A stretch of 57,735 nucleotides of DNA from Pseudomonadota bacterium (GCA_023443095.1 JAEZVV010000190.1:1-57735), one strand, 5' to 3'. Shown: positions 33,637 through 41,919, numbered from the stretch's first letter. Notes: generated by a model not told the origin, from the sequence alone. Numbers and translations are program-made.

Positions 33637-34245
33637 TCAGGGGGCTGTCAGCAACTGTTCGATGCGTGTGGTGATCTGGCGGTCGGTGGGTTCGACCCGA
33701 CTGCCGAAACTGGCCACGACCTTGCCGTCGCGACCGACCAGGTATTTGTGGAAATTCCACTTCGGCGCCTGGCCGCTCTGCTGCGCCAGGGCTGCAAACA
33801 TGGGGTTGGCGGATTGTCCGACCACGGAGGACTTCCCGAACATAGGGAACTTCACTCCGTACGTGTTGAAGCAAAAATCAGCGATTTCTTTGCCGCTCTT
33901 GGGTTCCTGGCCACCGAAATCGTTGGAGGGAAACCCCAGGACCGTCAGCCCGCGCGCCGAATACCGGGCGTGCAGTTGCTCCAGGCCTTCGTACTGCGGG
34001 GTGTAGCCGCAGTAGCTGGCGGTATTGACGACCAGCAGCACCCGGCCCCGGTATTGGCAGAGGTCCTGCGGAGCCTCGTCCTGCAGGCGGGGAAAGCGGT
34101 GGTCGAGCAGGGCGGGGCAGGCGGTTTGGGCGAGAGCCGGGCCGGCCCAACCGGCCGCCCCCAGCATGCTAATGAGCAGAGCGACCGAGCCCAGCCGGTA
34201 CAGGGCGGTCAAGAGCGGCTTTGCGAGGGAACGATGGCTCGCCAT
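33637..34245 (-). CDS. Exported glutathione peroxidase family protein
   Basis: A 202-residue GPx-family peroxidase. The catalytic cysteine is C79 in NTASYCGYTPQYEGL, with Q113 in GFPSNDFGGQEP and W162/N163 in KWNFHKYLVG completing the usual tetrad. The cysteine is encoded by TGC, not selenocysteine, despite a tRNA-Sec gene in the window. ATG 34245 follows a GGAG site and gives a signal peptide (VALLISMLGAAGWAGPALA), so the enzyme acts in the periplasm and probably uses thioredoxin-like reductants. The open frame upstream of 34245 is non-coding. Divergent from the CarH-like regulator; a sigma70-type promoter is seen at 34305-34334. Confidence 0.88.
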   Translation of the reverse strand: MASHRSLAKPLLTALYRLGSVALLISMLGAAGWAGPALAQTACPALLDHRFPRLQDEAPQDLCQYRGRVLLVVNTASYCGYTPQYEGLEQLHARYSARGLTVLGFPSNDFGGQEPKSGKEIADFCFNTYGVKFPMFGKSSVVGQSANPMFAALAQQSGQAPKWNFHKYLVGRDGKVVASFGSRVEPTDRQITTRIEQLLTAP

Positions 34246-34304
34246 GAGGTGCTCCGGCAGGCCCGGCGGAAAAGCATAAGAATCCGGGCCGAGAGGGAGG
34301 AGCG

Positions 34305-34334
34305 ATCCTATCGGCGGCCGAAGTCTTGCGTCAA
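34305..34334 (-). promoter_or_regulatory. Sigma70-like promoter for the exported GPx (and perhaps folE2)
   Basis: On the minus strand TTGACG (34334-34329) is followed after 18 bases by TAGGAT (34310-34305). The -10 lies 60 bases upstream of the GPx start. A palindrome at 34339-34351 abuts the -35, where a CarH/LitR-type regulator could act. Confidence 0.55.
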
Positions 34335-34338
34335 GGTA

Positions 34339-34351
34339 TTGTCCAGGACAA
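34339..34351. promoter_or_regulatory. Candidate CarH/LitR operator in the gpx-carH divergent region
   Basis: TTGTCC-A-GGACAA, a perfect 6-bp inverted repeat with a 1-base centre. An adjacent CTTG-CGT-CAAG (34325-34335) gives a second short inverted repeat. MerR-family regulators bind such palindromes between or beside -35 and -10 elements. The site lies in the only shared promoter region of the CarH-like gene and the GPx gene. Binding has not been shown; this is inference from position and symmetry. Confidence 0.5.
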
Positions 34352-34415
34352 GATCGGATCCAACCTTCGTCCGACAGGGTCATGACGGCGGCACCGGCGT
34401 CATGGCAGGAGCCCC

Positions 34416-35345
34416 ATGAGTTTTTCAGAAACCTGCGACCGCGAGCCCATCAGCATCGCGGCGCTCGAACGCGACACCGGTCTGTCGAAAGACAGCCTGC
34501 GCGTGTGGGAGCGGCGCTATGGCTTTCCGCAGCCGCTGCGCGATCAGAACGGCGAGCGGATCTACCCGTTCGACCAGGTCCAGCGCCTGCGACTGGTCAA
34601 ACGCCTGATGGACCAGGGGCATCGCCCCGGCAAGCTCATGGAGCTCGAAGCGGCGCAGTTGCAGTCGCTTGCCGAGCTGGGCGCGCCGCACCGCGCGCCC
34701 GACGGCCACGCAGCGCCGGACGAACTCGACGCGGTGCTGGCGCGGATCAAGGCGCATGACGCCGAAGGCCTGCGCCGCGAACTGTCGCGACTCCTGCTGC
34801 GGGCCGGTCTGGCGCGTTTCACGACCGAGGTGGTCGCGCCCCTGGTCACCCGGGTGGGCGAGGCCTGGGGGTGCGGCGAACTGGAGATCTTCGAGGAGCA
34901 CTTGTTTACCGAAGCCATCCAGTCCGTGCTGCGCAACGCGATTTCCGCCCTGCCGCCGCGCGGGCCGCGGCCGCGGGTCCTGCTCACCACCTTTCCGCAG
35001 GAGTCGCACGGCCTGGGCCTCCTGATGGCCGAGGCCATGTTCGCGCTGGAAGGCGCCCACTGCCTTTCGCTCGGCGTGACGACGCCGCTGTGGAACATCG
35101 TGCTGGCCGCGCGCGCGCGGCAGGCCGACATCGTCGCCTTGTCGTTTTCTTCCATCCTCAGCCCGGCGCTCGTGATCGATGGCCTGGGCGAACTGCGCGC
35201 CAGTCTGCCGCGCGAGACCGAGTTGTGGGCGGGCGGATCGAACGCCGCGCTGCGCCGCCGCGCGCCGCGCGGGGTGCGGCCCGTGCGCACGCTCGAGCAG
35301 ATCGCGCCGGCGCTTGCACGCTGGCGCCAGGAGCGCAGCGGCTGA
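34416..35345 (+). CDS. MerR-type regulator with a cobalamin-binding domain (CarH/LitR-like photoreceptor)
   Basis: A 309-residue regulator with three parts. A MerR helix-turn-helix lies at about 10-70 (ISIAALERDTGLSKDSLRVW then ERRYGFPQPLR). A helical-bundle domain follows at about 105-180, and a Rossmann B12-binding domain at about 186-305. The helical bundle keeps the CarH signature W-x9-EH exactly (W151, E161, H162), and the B12 domain keeps ESHGLG with the lower-ligand His at H198. In CarH/LitR these residues hold adenosylcobalamin and give light-dependent release from DNA. It is divergent from an exported GPx and close to folE2. Light regulation here is inferred from the family. Confidence 0.88.
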   Translation: MSFSETCDREPISIAALERDTGLSKDSLRVWERRYGFPQPLRDQNGERIYPFDQVQRLRLVKRLMDQGHRPGKLMELEAAQLQSLAELGAPHRAPDGHAAPDELDAVLARIKAHDAEGLRRELSRLLLRAGLARFTTEVVAPLVTRVGEAWGCGELEIFEEHLFTEAIQSVLRNAISALPPRGPRPRVLLTTFPQESHGLGLLMAEAMFALEGAHCLSLGVTTPLWNIVLAARARQADIVALSFSSILSPALVIDGLGELRASLPRETELWAGGSNAALRRRAPRGVRPVRTLEQIAPALARWRQERSG

Positions 35346-35393
35346 GCGGCGGCCGGGTATGCTGCCCGCTCCCGGCTCGGATTCGAGACTCGC

Positions 35394-36176
35394 ATGAAAC
35401 TTCAGGATCGAGTGGCCATCGTCACCGGTGCGGCGCAGGGCATCGGTGCGGCCTGCGCCCGCGCGCTGGCCGAAGAAGGCGCCAAGGTGGTGCTGGCCGA
35501 TGTCAACGAAATCGGCGGTACGCAGCTGGCCAAGGACATCGCCGCCGTCGGCGGTTACGCGGTCTTCCGCCGCGCCGACGTCGGCCTGAAAGCCGAATGC
35601 GAGGCGCTGGTGAGCTGCGCGGTCGAAAATTTCGGCCGCCTCGACATCCTGGTCAACAACGCCGGCATCGTGCACGCGGCAGATTTCCTCGAGCTCGACG
35701 AAGACGATTTCGACCGCGTCCTGCGCACCAACCTCAAGGGCGCATTCCTGTGCGGTCAGGCCGCAGCGCGGCAGATGGTGGCGCAGGACGCGCGCGCCGA
35801 CGGCAGCCGCGGCGTGGTGATCAATATGTCGAGCGTCAACGGCGTGCTGGCGATCGCCAACCAGGTTCCCTACACCGTGAGCAAGGGCGGCCTCAACCAG
35901 CTGACTAAGGTGATGGCGATTGGCCTCGCGCCGCACGGCATCCGGGTGATGGGCATAGGTCCGGGCTCGATCGCGACCGAACTGCTCAAGACCGCCGTGC
36001 TCAACAACGACGCTGCGCGCCAGAAGATACTTTCGCGCACGCCGCTGGGGCGCCTGGGCGAACCGATCGAAGTGGCCCGCCTTGCAGTCTTCCTGGCGAG
36101 CGACGACGCGTCGTATCTCACCGGCACCACGGTCTACCCCGACGGCGGCCGGCTCGGCCTCAACTACACGATGTAG
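35394..36176 (+). CDS. SDR-family NAD(P)-dependent oxidoreductase
   Basis: A 260-residue classical SDR. The cofactor motif is VAIVTGAAQGIGAACARALAEE, then NNAGIV, the catalytic Ser in INMSSVNG and the Tyr/Lys in PYTVSKGG. The end is YLTGTTVYPDGGRLGLNYTM, typical for 3-oxoacyl-ACP reductase/FabG-like or sugar-dehydrogenase-like members. It starts 48 bases after the CarH-like gene on the same strand and may be cotranscribed with it. The substrate cannot be assigned. Confidence 0.88.
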   Translation: MKLQDRVAIVTGAAQGIGAACARALAEEGAKVVLADVNEIGGTQLAKDIAAVGGYAVFRRADVGLKAECEALVSCAVENFGRLDILVNNAGIVHAADFLELDEDDFDRVLRTNLKGAFLCGQAAARQMVAQDARADGSRGVVINMSSVNGVLAIANQVPYTVSKGGLNQLTKVMAIGLAPHGIRVMGIGPGSIATELLKTAVLNNDAARQKILSRTPLGRLGEPIEVARLAVFLASDDASYLTGTTVYPDGGRLGLNYTM

Positions 36177-36232
36177 CGCGGCTAGACTCAGCCACCGGCC
36201 GCATAACGCGGCCGTTTTCCTGACAGGCGCCC

Positions 36233-37465
36233 TTGCCCAATCCCGGCCGCGAACGCTGGATGCTGCTGTCGCTGGCGGCGATCCAGTTCACCAATACGCT
36301 GGACTTCATGGTCATGATGCCGCTGGCGCCTCAGTTCACGCAGGTCTTTGGCCTGAGTGCACAGCAGTTCGGCGCCCTGATCTCGACTTATACCTTGGCC
36401 GCCGGTGCGGCCGGCGTCGCGGCCGCCCTGGGGATGGAACGCTACGACCGCAAGCGCGCCCTGCTGGTCGTGTACGCCGGCTTCATCCTGGCCTCGATCG
36501 CCTGCGCCGCGGCGCAGAACTACGCCATGCTGCTCGCCGGCCGCGCGCTCGCCGGCATGTTCGGCGGCGTGCTGGGGGCGGTGATCTTCACCATCATCGG
36601 CGACACCATTCCCGATTCTCGGCGCGGCCGCGCCACCGGCGTGGTGATGACCTCGTTTTCGGTGGCGACGGTGGCGGGGGTTCCGCTCGCGCTCTTCCTG
36701 GTCAATGCCTCCGACTGGCGCGCCGCTTTCTTCCTGGTGGCGATCCTCAGCCTGGCCAATGTGATCGCTGCTTGGAAGCTGCTGCCGGCGGTGCGGCATC
36801 ACCTGACCTTCCCGGGCCGGCACTCGGCGTGGCAGGCCCTGGTGCAGACACTCTCCTGCCCCAACCACTGGCGCGCCTTCGGTTTCACCGTGCTGCTGAT
36901 GCTCTCGGGTTTCGCCGTGATCCCGTACGTGAGCCTCTATCTCACCGGCAATGTCGGCGTCGGCTTCGACGAGCTGGGATATGTCTATCTGGTCGGCGGG
37001 GTGGCGACCTTTTTCAGCGCACGCGGCTTTGGTCATCTGGCCGACCGTATCGGCAAGCTCGCCACCTATCGCTGGGTGGCGATCGCTTCGCTGGCGCCGA
37101 TCCTGCTCATCACCCATGTGCCCGTCCTGCCTTTCGCGGCCGTGCTCGCCATGGCGACCCTGTTTTTCGTGTTCGTGTCGGGCCGCATGATCCCGGGGCT
37201 TGCGCTCGTTACCGGCGCGGCCCAGCCCCGGCTGCGCGGCACTTTCATGTCGCTCAACGGCGCCGTGCTGCAGTTCTCCTCGGGGCTGGCGGTTTACCTC
37301 AGCGGCGCAATGATCGAGCGCGGTGCCGACGGCCGCCTGCAACACTACAACCTGGTCGGCTGGATGGCGGTTGCCTGTACCTTGCTGGCCCTGTGGTGGG
37401 GGGCGCGGGTCGAACTGGTCGATGCCGTGCCCGAGCTGGAGACTGCGCCCGAAGCCCGGATATGA
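36233..37465 (+). CDS. MFS transporter
   Basis: A 410-residue major facilitator protein with about 12 helices. The first helix begins WMLLSLAAIQFTNTLDFMVM; MERYDRKRALLVVYAGF is the conserved loop 2-3 motif (a variant GxxxDRxGRR), and GFGHLADRIGKLATYRWV is its counterpart in the second half. The annotated start is a TTG at 36233, with only a weak ribosome site. Such MFS members (AraJ/drug-efflux-like) export small molecules; the substrate is unknown. Confidence 0.85.
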   Translation: MPNPGRERWMLLSLAAIQFTNTLDFMVMMPLAPQFTQVFGLSAQQFGALISTYTLAAGAAGVAAALGMERYDRKRALLVVYAGFILASIACAAAQNYAMLLAGRALAGMFGGVLGAVIFTIIGDTIPDSRRGRATGVVMTSFSVATVAGVPLALFLVNASDWRAAFFLVAILSLANVIAAWKLLPAVRHHLTFPGRHSAWQALVQTLSCPNHWRAFGFTVLLMLSGFAVIPYVSLYLTGNVGVGFDELGYVYLVGGVATFFSARGFGHLADRIGKLATYRWVAIASLAPILLITHVPVLPFAAVLAMATLFFVFVSGRMIPGLALVTGAAQPRLRGTFMSLNGAVLQFSSGLAVYLSGAMIERGADGRLQHYNLVGWMAVACTLLALWWGARVELVDAVPELETAPEARI

Positions 37466-37622
37466 ATGTCTGGTTTCCTGTCGAAGCGAGATTCTTTGCG
37501 TCGAGAAGTCTTACAAAATTAACCGGCGAAAGGTTTGTGAACGCGTAAGTCATTGTATTCATTGGGTCCAAGACAGCAGGCCTGGAGATTGCTTGGTTGA
37601 GGGCACCACTTTGGAGACAACT

Positions 37623-38399
37623 GTGCGCGCCTTCACGATTCCTGCTGTTGCGGTTCTGTCTGCCCTGCCGACACTGGCCCTGGCCGGCACCATGACGCTT
37701 TCGGGCACGGTGCGCGATTTCTGCGCCCCCAGCACCAGCACCTGCACGCAAAATCCTGATTTCGAAGGTGTCGCCGGCGGCCTGCAGCCCGGCCAGCTGG
37801 CCAACACCCTGGGCGCCGACGGCCTGCCGGTTTTCGTGGGTGCTGCCAAGCCCGGCTTCACGAGCGCGGCCAACTTCAACACCTGGTATCGCAACGTGGC
37901 CGGGGTGAACCAGGCCGCCGCCTTGTCGCTCACGCTAAGCGAGGCAGTGCCGGGCTCGGGCCTGTTCAGCTACAGCAGTTCGAGCTTTTTCCCGATTGAC
38001 GGCCAGCTGTTCGGCAACCAGGGCCGCAGCCACAACTACCACTTCACTCTGCATCTCGAGGGGCTGACCAGCTTCCGCGCGAGCGACACCTTCAGCTTCA
38101 CCGGCGATGACGACCTCTGGGTGTTTATCGACGGCAAGCTGGTGATGGACCTCGGCGGCGTCCATGGCGCGACCAGCAGCAGCTTCACGGGAGCGAACTT
38201 GCTCGCTCTCGGTCTTGCCGCCGACACGCTGTATTCGCTCGACATCTTTTTTGCCGAGCGCCATACCACCGAGTCGAACTTCAACATCTCGACCTCACTC
38301 CGCGTGATCGATCCCAACACCGTGCCCGAGCCTGGCTCGCTCGCCCTGGTCGGTCTTGGTCTGCTGGGGTTGGGCCGGCTGCTGCGCCGCCGCGCCTGA
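37623..38399 (+). CDS. Fibro-slime domain PEP-CTERM protein
   Basis: A 258-residue exported surface or matrix protein. The GTG at 37623 has a GGAG site 6 bases ahead and gives a signal peptide (FTIPAVAVLSALPTLALA). The body matches the fibro-slime domain: GTVRDFCAPSTS, NPDFEGVAGG, FNTWYRNVAGVN, FFPIDGQLFGN, HNYHFTLHLEG and TGDDDLWVFIDGKLVMDLGG, the last a PA14-like calcium-binding loop. The C-terminus is a PEP-CTERM signal (VPEPGSLALVGLGLLGLG then RLLRRRA), recognised by an exosortase for processing during biofilm/exopolysaccharide export. The exosortase itself is not in this window. Confidence 0.9.
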   Translation: MRAFTIPAVAVLSALPTLALAGTMTLSGTVRDFCAPSTSTCTQNPDFEGVAGGLQPGQLANTLGADGLPVFVGAAKPGFTSAANFNTWYRNVAGVNQAAALSLTLSEAVPGSGLFSYSSSSFFPIDGQLFGNQGRSHNYHFTLHLEGLTSFRASDTFSFTGDDDLWVFIDGKLVMDLGGVHGATSSSFTGANLLALGLAADTLYSLDIFFAERHTTESNFNISTSLRVIDPNTVPEPGSLALVGLGLLGLGRLLRRRA

Positions 38400-38457
38400 G
38401 GCGACCGAACCGCAGCGCAGCTCCGCCTAGACGGGGCTGCTGCCGGGCTGGCTCCGC

Positions 38458-39174
38458 TTATTGCCTGCGCGAGCGGGGCTTGGTGGCGGGACTTTTCGGG
38501 GTGTCAGCCGTGGCCGCCGCCTTGGCTTTTTCTTTGGCGAGCGCCTTGGCGTCTTCCTCCGCTGCGGCCTCAGCCGCCGCCGCCGCCGCGGTGGCGGCGA
38601 TGCGGGCGAACTGATCCTGCATTGCGTTCCACCATACGCCGGGGTTGAGCGGGGCCGGCATCATGCTGGCCGGGCGAGGGCGGCGCCGCACGCGGCGCTT
38701 CGGGGTTTCCGGCTCGGCCGCGACCGGCACTGGTGGCGGCACTGCGGCGGCGGCCTGCTGCATCGCCTGCAGCGCGGCGAACTGCTGCTGCAAGGCGGCG
38801 ACGGCCGCGGCGTCTTCCGGCTTGCCCTTGAGCATCGAGGGCAGGACCGCGCCGCTGATGCCTTTGAGCGTGGCGATCGTCGCGCGCTGGACCTCGAGGC
38901 TCTGGATCGTGGTGCGCAACATGCCGACGTTGAGCTGCAGCCATTGCTCGACCGCCTTCAGGTCGGCGATGCGTTTTTCCAGCTCGCCGATGTCGAGCGT
39001 GGGCGCAACCATGTTGGGCAGGTTCTGCGGCAGGCGCACCGCCATCTGCGCCAGGTTGGTGGGCGAAGGAATGCCGGGCAGGCCGGTCATGCCCCACATC
39101 TTGCGTACCAGATCGAGGCTGTCGCCGACGGTGGAGCCGAACGGAATTCCAGGAATTGCCTTCTTGCCGGGCAT
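38458..39174 (-). CDS. phaM: PHA-granule regulatory protein (PhaM family)
   Basis: A 238-residue PhaM-type protein. The N-terminal region has the family pattern DSLDLVRKMWGMTGLPGIPS, then TLDIGELEKRIADLKAVEQW and LQLNVGMLRTTIQSLEVQRA, a helical PHA-synthase-interacting segment. The C-terminus is Ala/Lys-rich (EEDAKALAKEKAKAAATADT), as in PhaM proteins that bind DNA and tether PHB granules to the nucleoid. The ATG follows a strong AAGGAGGAG site. The presence implies PHB storage; a phaA-like thiolase is at the left end of this window. Confidence 0.88.
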   Translation of the reverse strand: MPGKKAIPGIPFGSTVGDSLDLVRKMWGMTGLPGIPSPTNLAQMAVRLPQNLPNMVAPTLDIGELEKRIADLKAVEQWLQLNVGMLRTTIQSLEVQRATIATLKGISGAVLPSMLKGKPEDAAAVAALQQQFAALQAMQQAAAAVPPPVPVAAEPETPKRRVRRRPRPASMMPAPLNPGVWWNAMQDQFARIAATAAAAAAEAAAEEDAKALAKEKAKAAATADTPKSPATKPRSRRQ

Positions 39175-39249
39175 GTTTGCTCCTCCTTTGGGGTTTTGCG
39201 TCCGACTGTGGCCGCAAACCCGTGCCCACGCAAGGAGCGGCGGCTCTAC

Positions 39250-40233
39250 TTATTCCAGCGGCGCAACGCTTTGCTCGATCGCGCCGAACACCGAGTGGCC
39301 GGCCGCGTCGAACATCTCGAGTTTCACCGTATCGCCGTATTGCATGAACGGGGTCTTGGCAGCGCCGTGTTCGATCGTCTCCAGGCTGCGTTTTTCGGCG
39401 ATGCAGGCGTAGCCGCGGGAGCGGTCGAGGTTGGAAACCGTGCCCGATCCGACGATGCTGCCGGCTCGCACGTTGCGGGTCTTGGCAATGTGGGCGATCA
39501 GCTGCGGGAAGCTGAAGGTCATGTCGGCGCCGGCGTCGGGCTGTCCGACTTTCTTGCCGTTCCAGTGAACGACCAGCGGCAGATGGACCTTGCCGTCGCG
39601 CCAGGCCTCGCCCAGTTCGTCGGGGGTGACGGCAACCGGCGAAAACGCCGTGGCCGGCTTGCTCTGGAAAAAGCCGAAACCCTTGGCCAACTCGGCCGGG
39701 ATCAGGTTGCGCAGACTGACGTCGTTGACCAGCATCAGCAGGCGGATGCCGGCCGCGGCCTGGGCCGGCTTGGCGCCCATGGCCACGTCGCCAGTGACCA
39801 CGGCGACTTCGCCCTCGAAGTCGATGCCGTAGTCCTCCGACGGACACACGATGTCGTCGCAGGGGCCGAGCAGATCGTCGCTGCCGCCCTGGTACATCAG
39901 GGGATCGGTCCAGAAGCTCGCCGGCATTTCGGCGCCGCGCGCCTTGCGCACCAGTTCGACATGGTTGACGTAGGCCGAGCCGTCGGCCCATTGGTAGGCG
40001 CGCGGAAGCGGCGCCATGCAATGTTTGGCGTCGAAGGCGAAGCTGTGTCGGGTGCGGCCCTCGTTGAGGGCGGTGGAGAGTTCCTGCAGCTGGGGTGCAA
40101 GAAAGCTCCAGTCGTCGAGCACGGCCTGCAGGCGCGGTGCGATATGGGTGGCCAAGTGAGCGGTCTTGAGATCGCGCGACACGACAGCCAGTTGGCCGTC
40201 GCGCGAGCCGTCCTTGAGAGTGGCGAGTTTCAT
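39250..40233 (-). CDS. Fumarylacetoacetate hydrolase family protein
   Basis: A 327-residue FAH-fold hydrolase. The metal ligands lie in EDYGIDFEGEVAVVTGDV (E, E, D pattern typical of the family), and GFGFFQSKPATAFSP and GSIVGSGTVSNLDRSRGYAC are conserved near the active site. N-terminal HCMAPLPRAYQWADGSAYVN is typical of the fumarylacetoacetase type seen in Gram-negative bacteria. It hydrolyses a C-C bond in aromatic amino-acid breakdown products (for example fumarylacetoacetate), but other diketone acids are possible. No homogentisate dioxygenase is nearby. Confidence 0.88.
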   Translation of the reverse strand: MKLATLKDGSRDGQLAVVSRDLKTAHLATHIAPRLQAVLDDWSFLAPQLQELSTALNEGRTRHSFAFDAKHCMAPLPRAYQWADGSAYVNHVELVRKARGAEMPASFWTDPLMYQGGSDDLLGPCDDIVCPSEDYGIDFEGEVAVVTGDVAMGAKPAQAAAGIRLLMLVNDVSLRNLIPAELAKGFGFFQSKPATAFSPVAVTPDELGEAWRDGKVHLPLVVHWNGKKVGQPDAGADMTFSFPQLIAHIAKTRNVRAGSIVGSGTVSNLDRSRGYACIAEKRSLETIEHGAAKTPFMQYGDTVKLEMFDAAGHSVFGAIEQSVAPLE

Positions 40234-40335
40234 CGGGCAGGATTCGGGTGATCGCAGGAGAAAAACGCCGGTACCGGCGTTCCGAGTAAAGGTATCTTAG
40301 CGTCCGGGTCCGGCGGATTTGCCGGCGACCAAACC

Positions 40336-41436
40336 ATGAACGCCATCGTCGATCCTCCGGTCTTTCGCTTTGGGCGCCGCGCTCTGGCGTTGCTGGTGCT
40401 GGTGCTGGTCTTGCATGCGCTGGTGCTCGCCTGGGTGGCGAGCGACCTGGGGCAGCTGGTGGTCGACACGACCACGCCTTCGAGCCTGGCCGTGGTGATC
40501 CTGCCGCCCGCCGCGCCGCCGGTCTCCCGGCCGGCACCGCCAGCGCGCCGCGTGGCGCCGCGGCCGCACGTTGTCAGTGCGGCACCAGCGCCGGCGCCGG
40601 TGATCGAACCGGTCAATCTGCCCGAACCTGCCCCTGCGCCGCCGCCGGTGGTCGAACCGGTCGTTCCCGACCACGGCGCGGGCGGCGACGGCGAATCGGT
40701 GTCCGGGCCGGCCGACCGCGACGCGGCGCCCATGCCGACCCTGCCCCTGCCTTCGAGCGGCCGGCTGGTTTACCACCTCACCCACAGCAACTACCCCGGT
40801 TCGGTCGCACGCACGGTCGTCGAATGGTCGATCGACGAAGCCGGCCGGCGTTACGAGACCCGCCTTCAGGCCGCGGTTGGCGGCATCGCCCTGGTGAGCT
40901 CGATCTCGGTTGGTCGGATTGACGCGGGCGGCTTTATGCCCGAACGGTATTCGCAGCGGACCACGACCCGAGCCGAAACCGCAGTCAATTTCGACTGGGC
41001 TGGCGCGCGCGTGACGTATTCGGCGAGCCGGGCCGAAAACCCGCTGGTCGCCGGCATGCAGGACCCGCTCTCGATCCAGTTCCAGGTGCCGGTGCTGGCG
41101 CAGCGTGCGGGCGAACGGCTGCACGCGGGGCAGCGCCTGCCGCTGGAAGTGGCGCGGCCGAGCAAGGTAGACCGGGTCGAGTTCGTGGTGGGCGGCAAGG
41201 AATCGATCAAGACCACCGCCGGGCAGACGGTGGCCGTGTTCAAGCTCGAAGCGCTGCGGCACGGAGTTGCCGAGCAGGGCTGGGAGTTCTGGCTGGCGCC
41301 CGATCTGTATTGGCTGCCGGTGCGGATCCGTCTGACCGACCGCCGCGGCCAGGTCTGGGACAACGTGCTGGCGGCTCTGCCCGGCACGCCCGAGCCCGCG
41401 TCGCCGAGCCCGCAGAACCTGTATCACGGCTCCTGA
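40336..41436 (+). CDS. Membrane-anchored DUF3108 protein with a Pro-rich linker
   Basis: A 366-residue protein. One N-terminal transmembrane helix (LALLVLVLVLHALVLAWVA) is followed by a TonB-like Pro/Ala-rich linker (residues about 55-115, PAPPARRVAPRPHVVSAAPA). The C-terminal DUF3108 domain begins LPSSGRLVYHLTHSNYPGSV and contains GFMPERYSQRTTTRAETAVN and FWLAPDLYWLPVRIRLTDRR. DUF3108 proteins are exported beta-rich proteins of unknown role. The linker would span the periplasm. It is immediately followed by selC. Confidence 0.85.
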   Translation: MNAIVDPPVFRFGRRALALLVLVLVLHALVLAWVASDLGQLVVDTTTPSSLAVVILPPAAPPVSRPAPPARRVAPRPHVVSAAPAPAPVIEPVNLPEPAPAPPPVVEPVVPDHGAGGDGESVSGPADRDAAPMPTLPLPSSGRLVYHLTHSNYPGSVARTVVEWSIDEAGRRYETRLQAAVGGIALVSSISVGRIDAGGFMPERYSQRTTTRAETAVNFDWAGARVTYSASRAENPLVAGMQDPLSIQFQVPVLAQRAGERLHAGQRLPLEVARPSKVDRVEFVVGGKESIKTTAGQTVAVFKLEALRHGVAEQGWEFWLAPDLYWLPVRIRLTDRRGQVWDNVLAALPGTPEPASPSPQNLYHGS

Positions 41437-41450
41437 GGCGGTGCCGCCGC

Positions 41451-41456
41451 TACACT
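41451..41456 (+). promoter_or_regulatory. Candidate -10 element for selC
   Basis: TACACT lies 14 bases upstream of the first base of the tRNA acceptor stem, a reasonable distance for transcription starting just before the tRNA. No convincing -35 is seen at 17 bases upstream, so the assignment is weak. Confidence 0.35.
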
Positions 41457-41470
41457 GAGCGCCGTGGGAT

Positions 41471-41566
41471 GGAAAAGTCGCGTGGCCCGGTGGCCCGGCT
41501 GGACTTCAAATCCGGTAGGGGCTGCCAGCAGTCCCTGGTGGGTTCGACTCCCATACTTTTCCGCCA
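41471..41566 (+). tRNA. selC: Selenocysteine tRNA (anticodon UCA)
   Basis: A 96-base tRNA. The acceptor stem has eight pairs, GGAAAAGT (41471-41478) with ACTTTTCC (41555-41562), one more than an ordinary tRNA, as in bacterial tRNA-Sec. The anticodon arm CTGGA-CTTCAAA-TCCGG carries UCA. A long variable arm (GGGGCTGCCAGCAGTCCCT) follows, then the T arm GTGGGTTCGACTCCCAT. Discriminator G and an encoded CCA end it. The match to E. coli tRNA-Sec in the anticodon-variable region is strong. It decodes UGA as selenocysteine with SelA/SelB/SelD, which are not in the window. No selenoprotein gene was recognised here. Confidence 0.97.
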
Positions 41567-41577
41567 CCCTGCCGGGC

Positions 41578-41919
41578 TCAGCGCCGGGCCGGCGCCAGGA
41601 CAGCGGTCAGGACTCGCAGTGTCTGGCCGCCCAGGATGCCGTCGACCTTCATGTCCGACAGCCCGGTGGTGAGGCTCAGGCCGGCCTGGTTGATGCCCGC
41701 CAGCGCCTGCGCAAGGGCGGCTTCGGCAGCGGCGTGTTCGTTCTCGGCGTCGGCGTCCATGACTTGGCCGAGCGCGGCCTCGAAGCGGCAGGCGGCCTCG
41801 TTTCCGGTGACGACTCCGGCCTCGAGTCCAAACTCGAGCAGCCGCGCCTCTTGGGCCAGACGCGCGAGTTGCCGCGCTTGGGCGCAGAAATCCTGTGGTT
41901 TCGGGTTCACGCGGGTCAT
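41578..41919 (-). CDS. Small helical protein of unknown function
   Basis: A 113-residue, Ala/Glu-rich, probably all-helical cytoplasmic protein (NEHAAAEAALAQALAGINQA). ATG 41919 (MTRVNPKPQDF) is preferred; the open frame upstream is noise. No signal peptide, TM segment or recognisable family. Its 3' end lies 11 bases from the tRNA-Sec gene, which is transcribed towards it. Confidence 0.55.
   Translation of the reverse strand: MTRVNPKPQDFCAQARQLARLAQEARLLEFGLEAGVVTGNEAACRFEAALGQVMDADAENEHAAAEAALAQALAGINQAGLSLTTGLSDMKVDGILGGQTLRVLTAVLAPARR

Noticed and set aside
33637..34245. Glutathione peroxidase as a selenoprotein
   Set aside because: The catalytic position is TGC (Cys79) in an uninterrupted frame, so the nearby tRNA-Sec is not needed.
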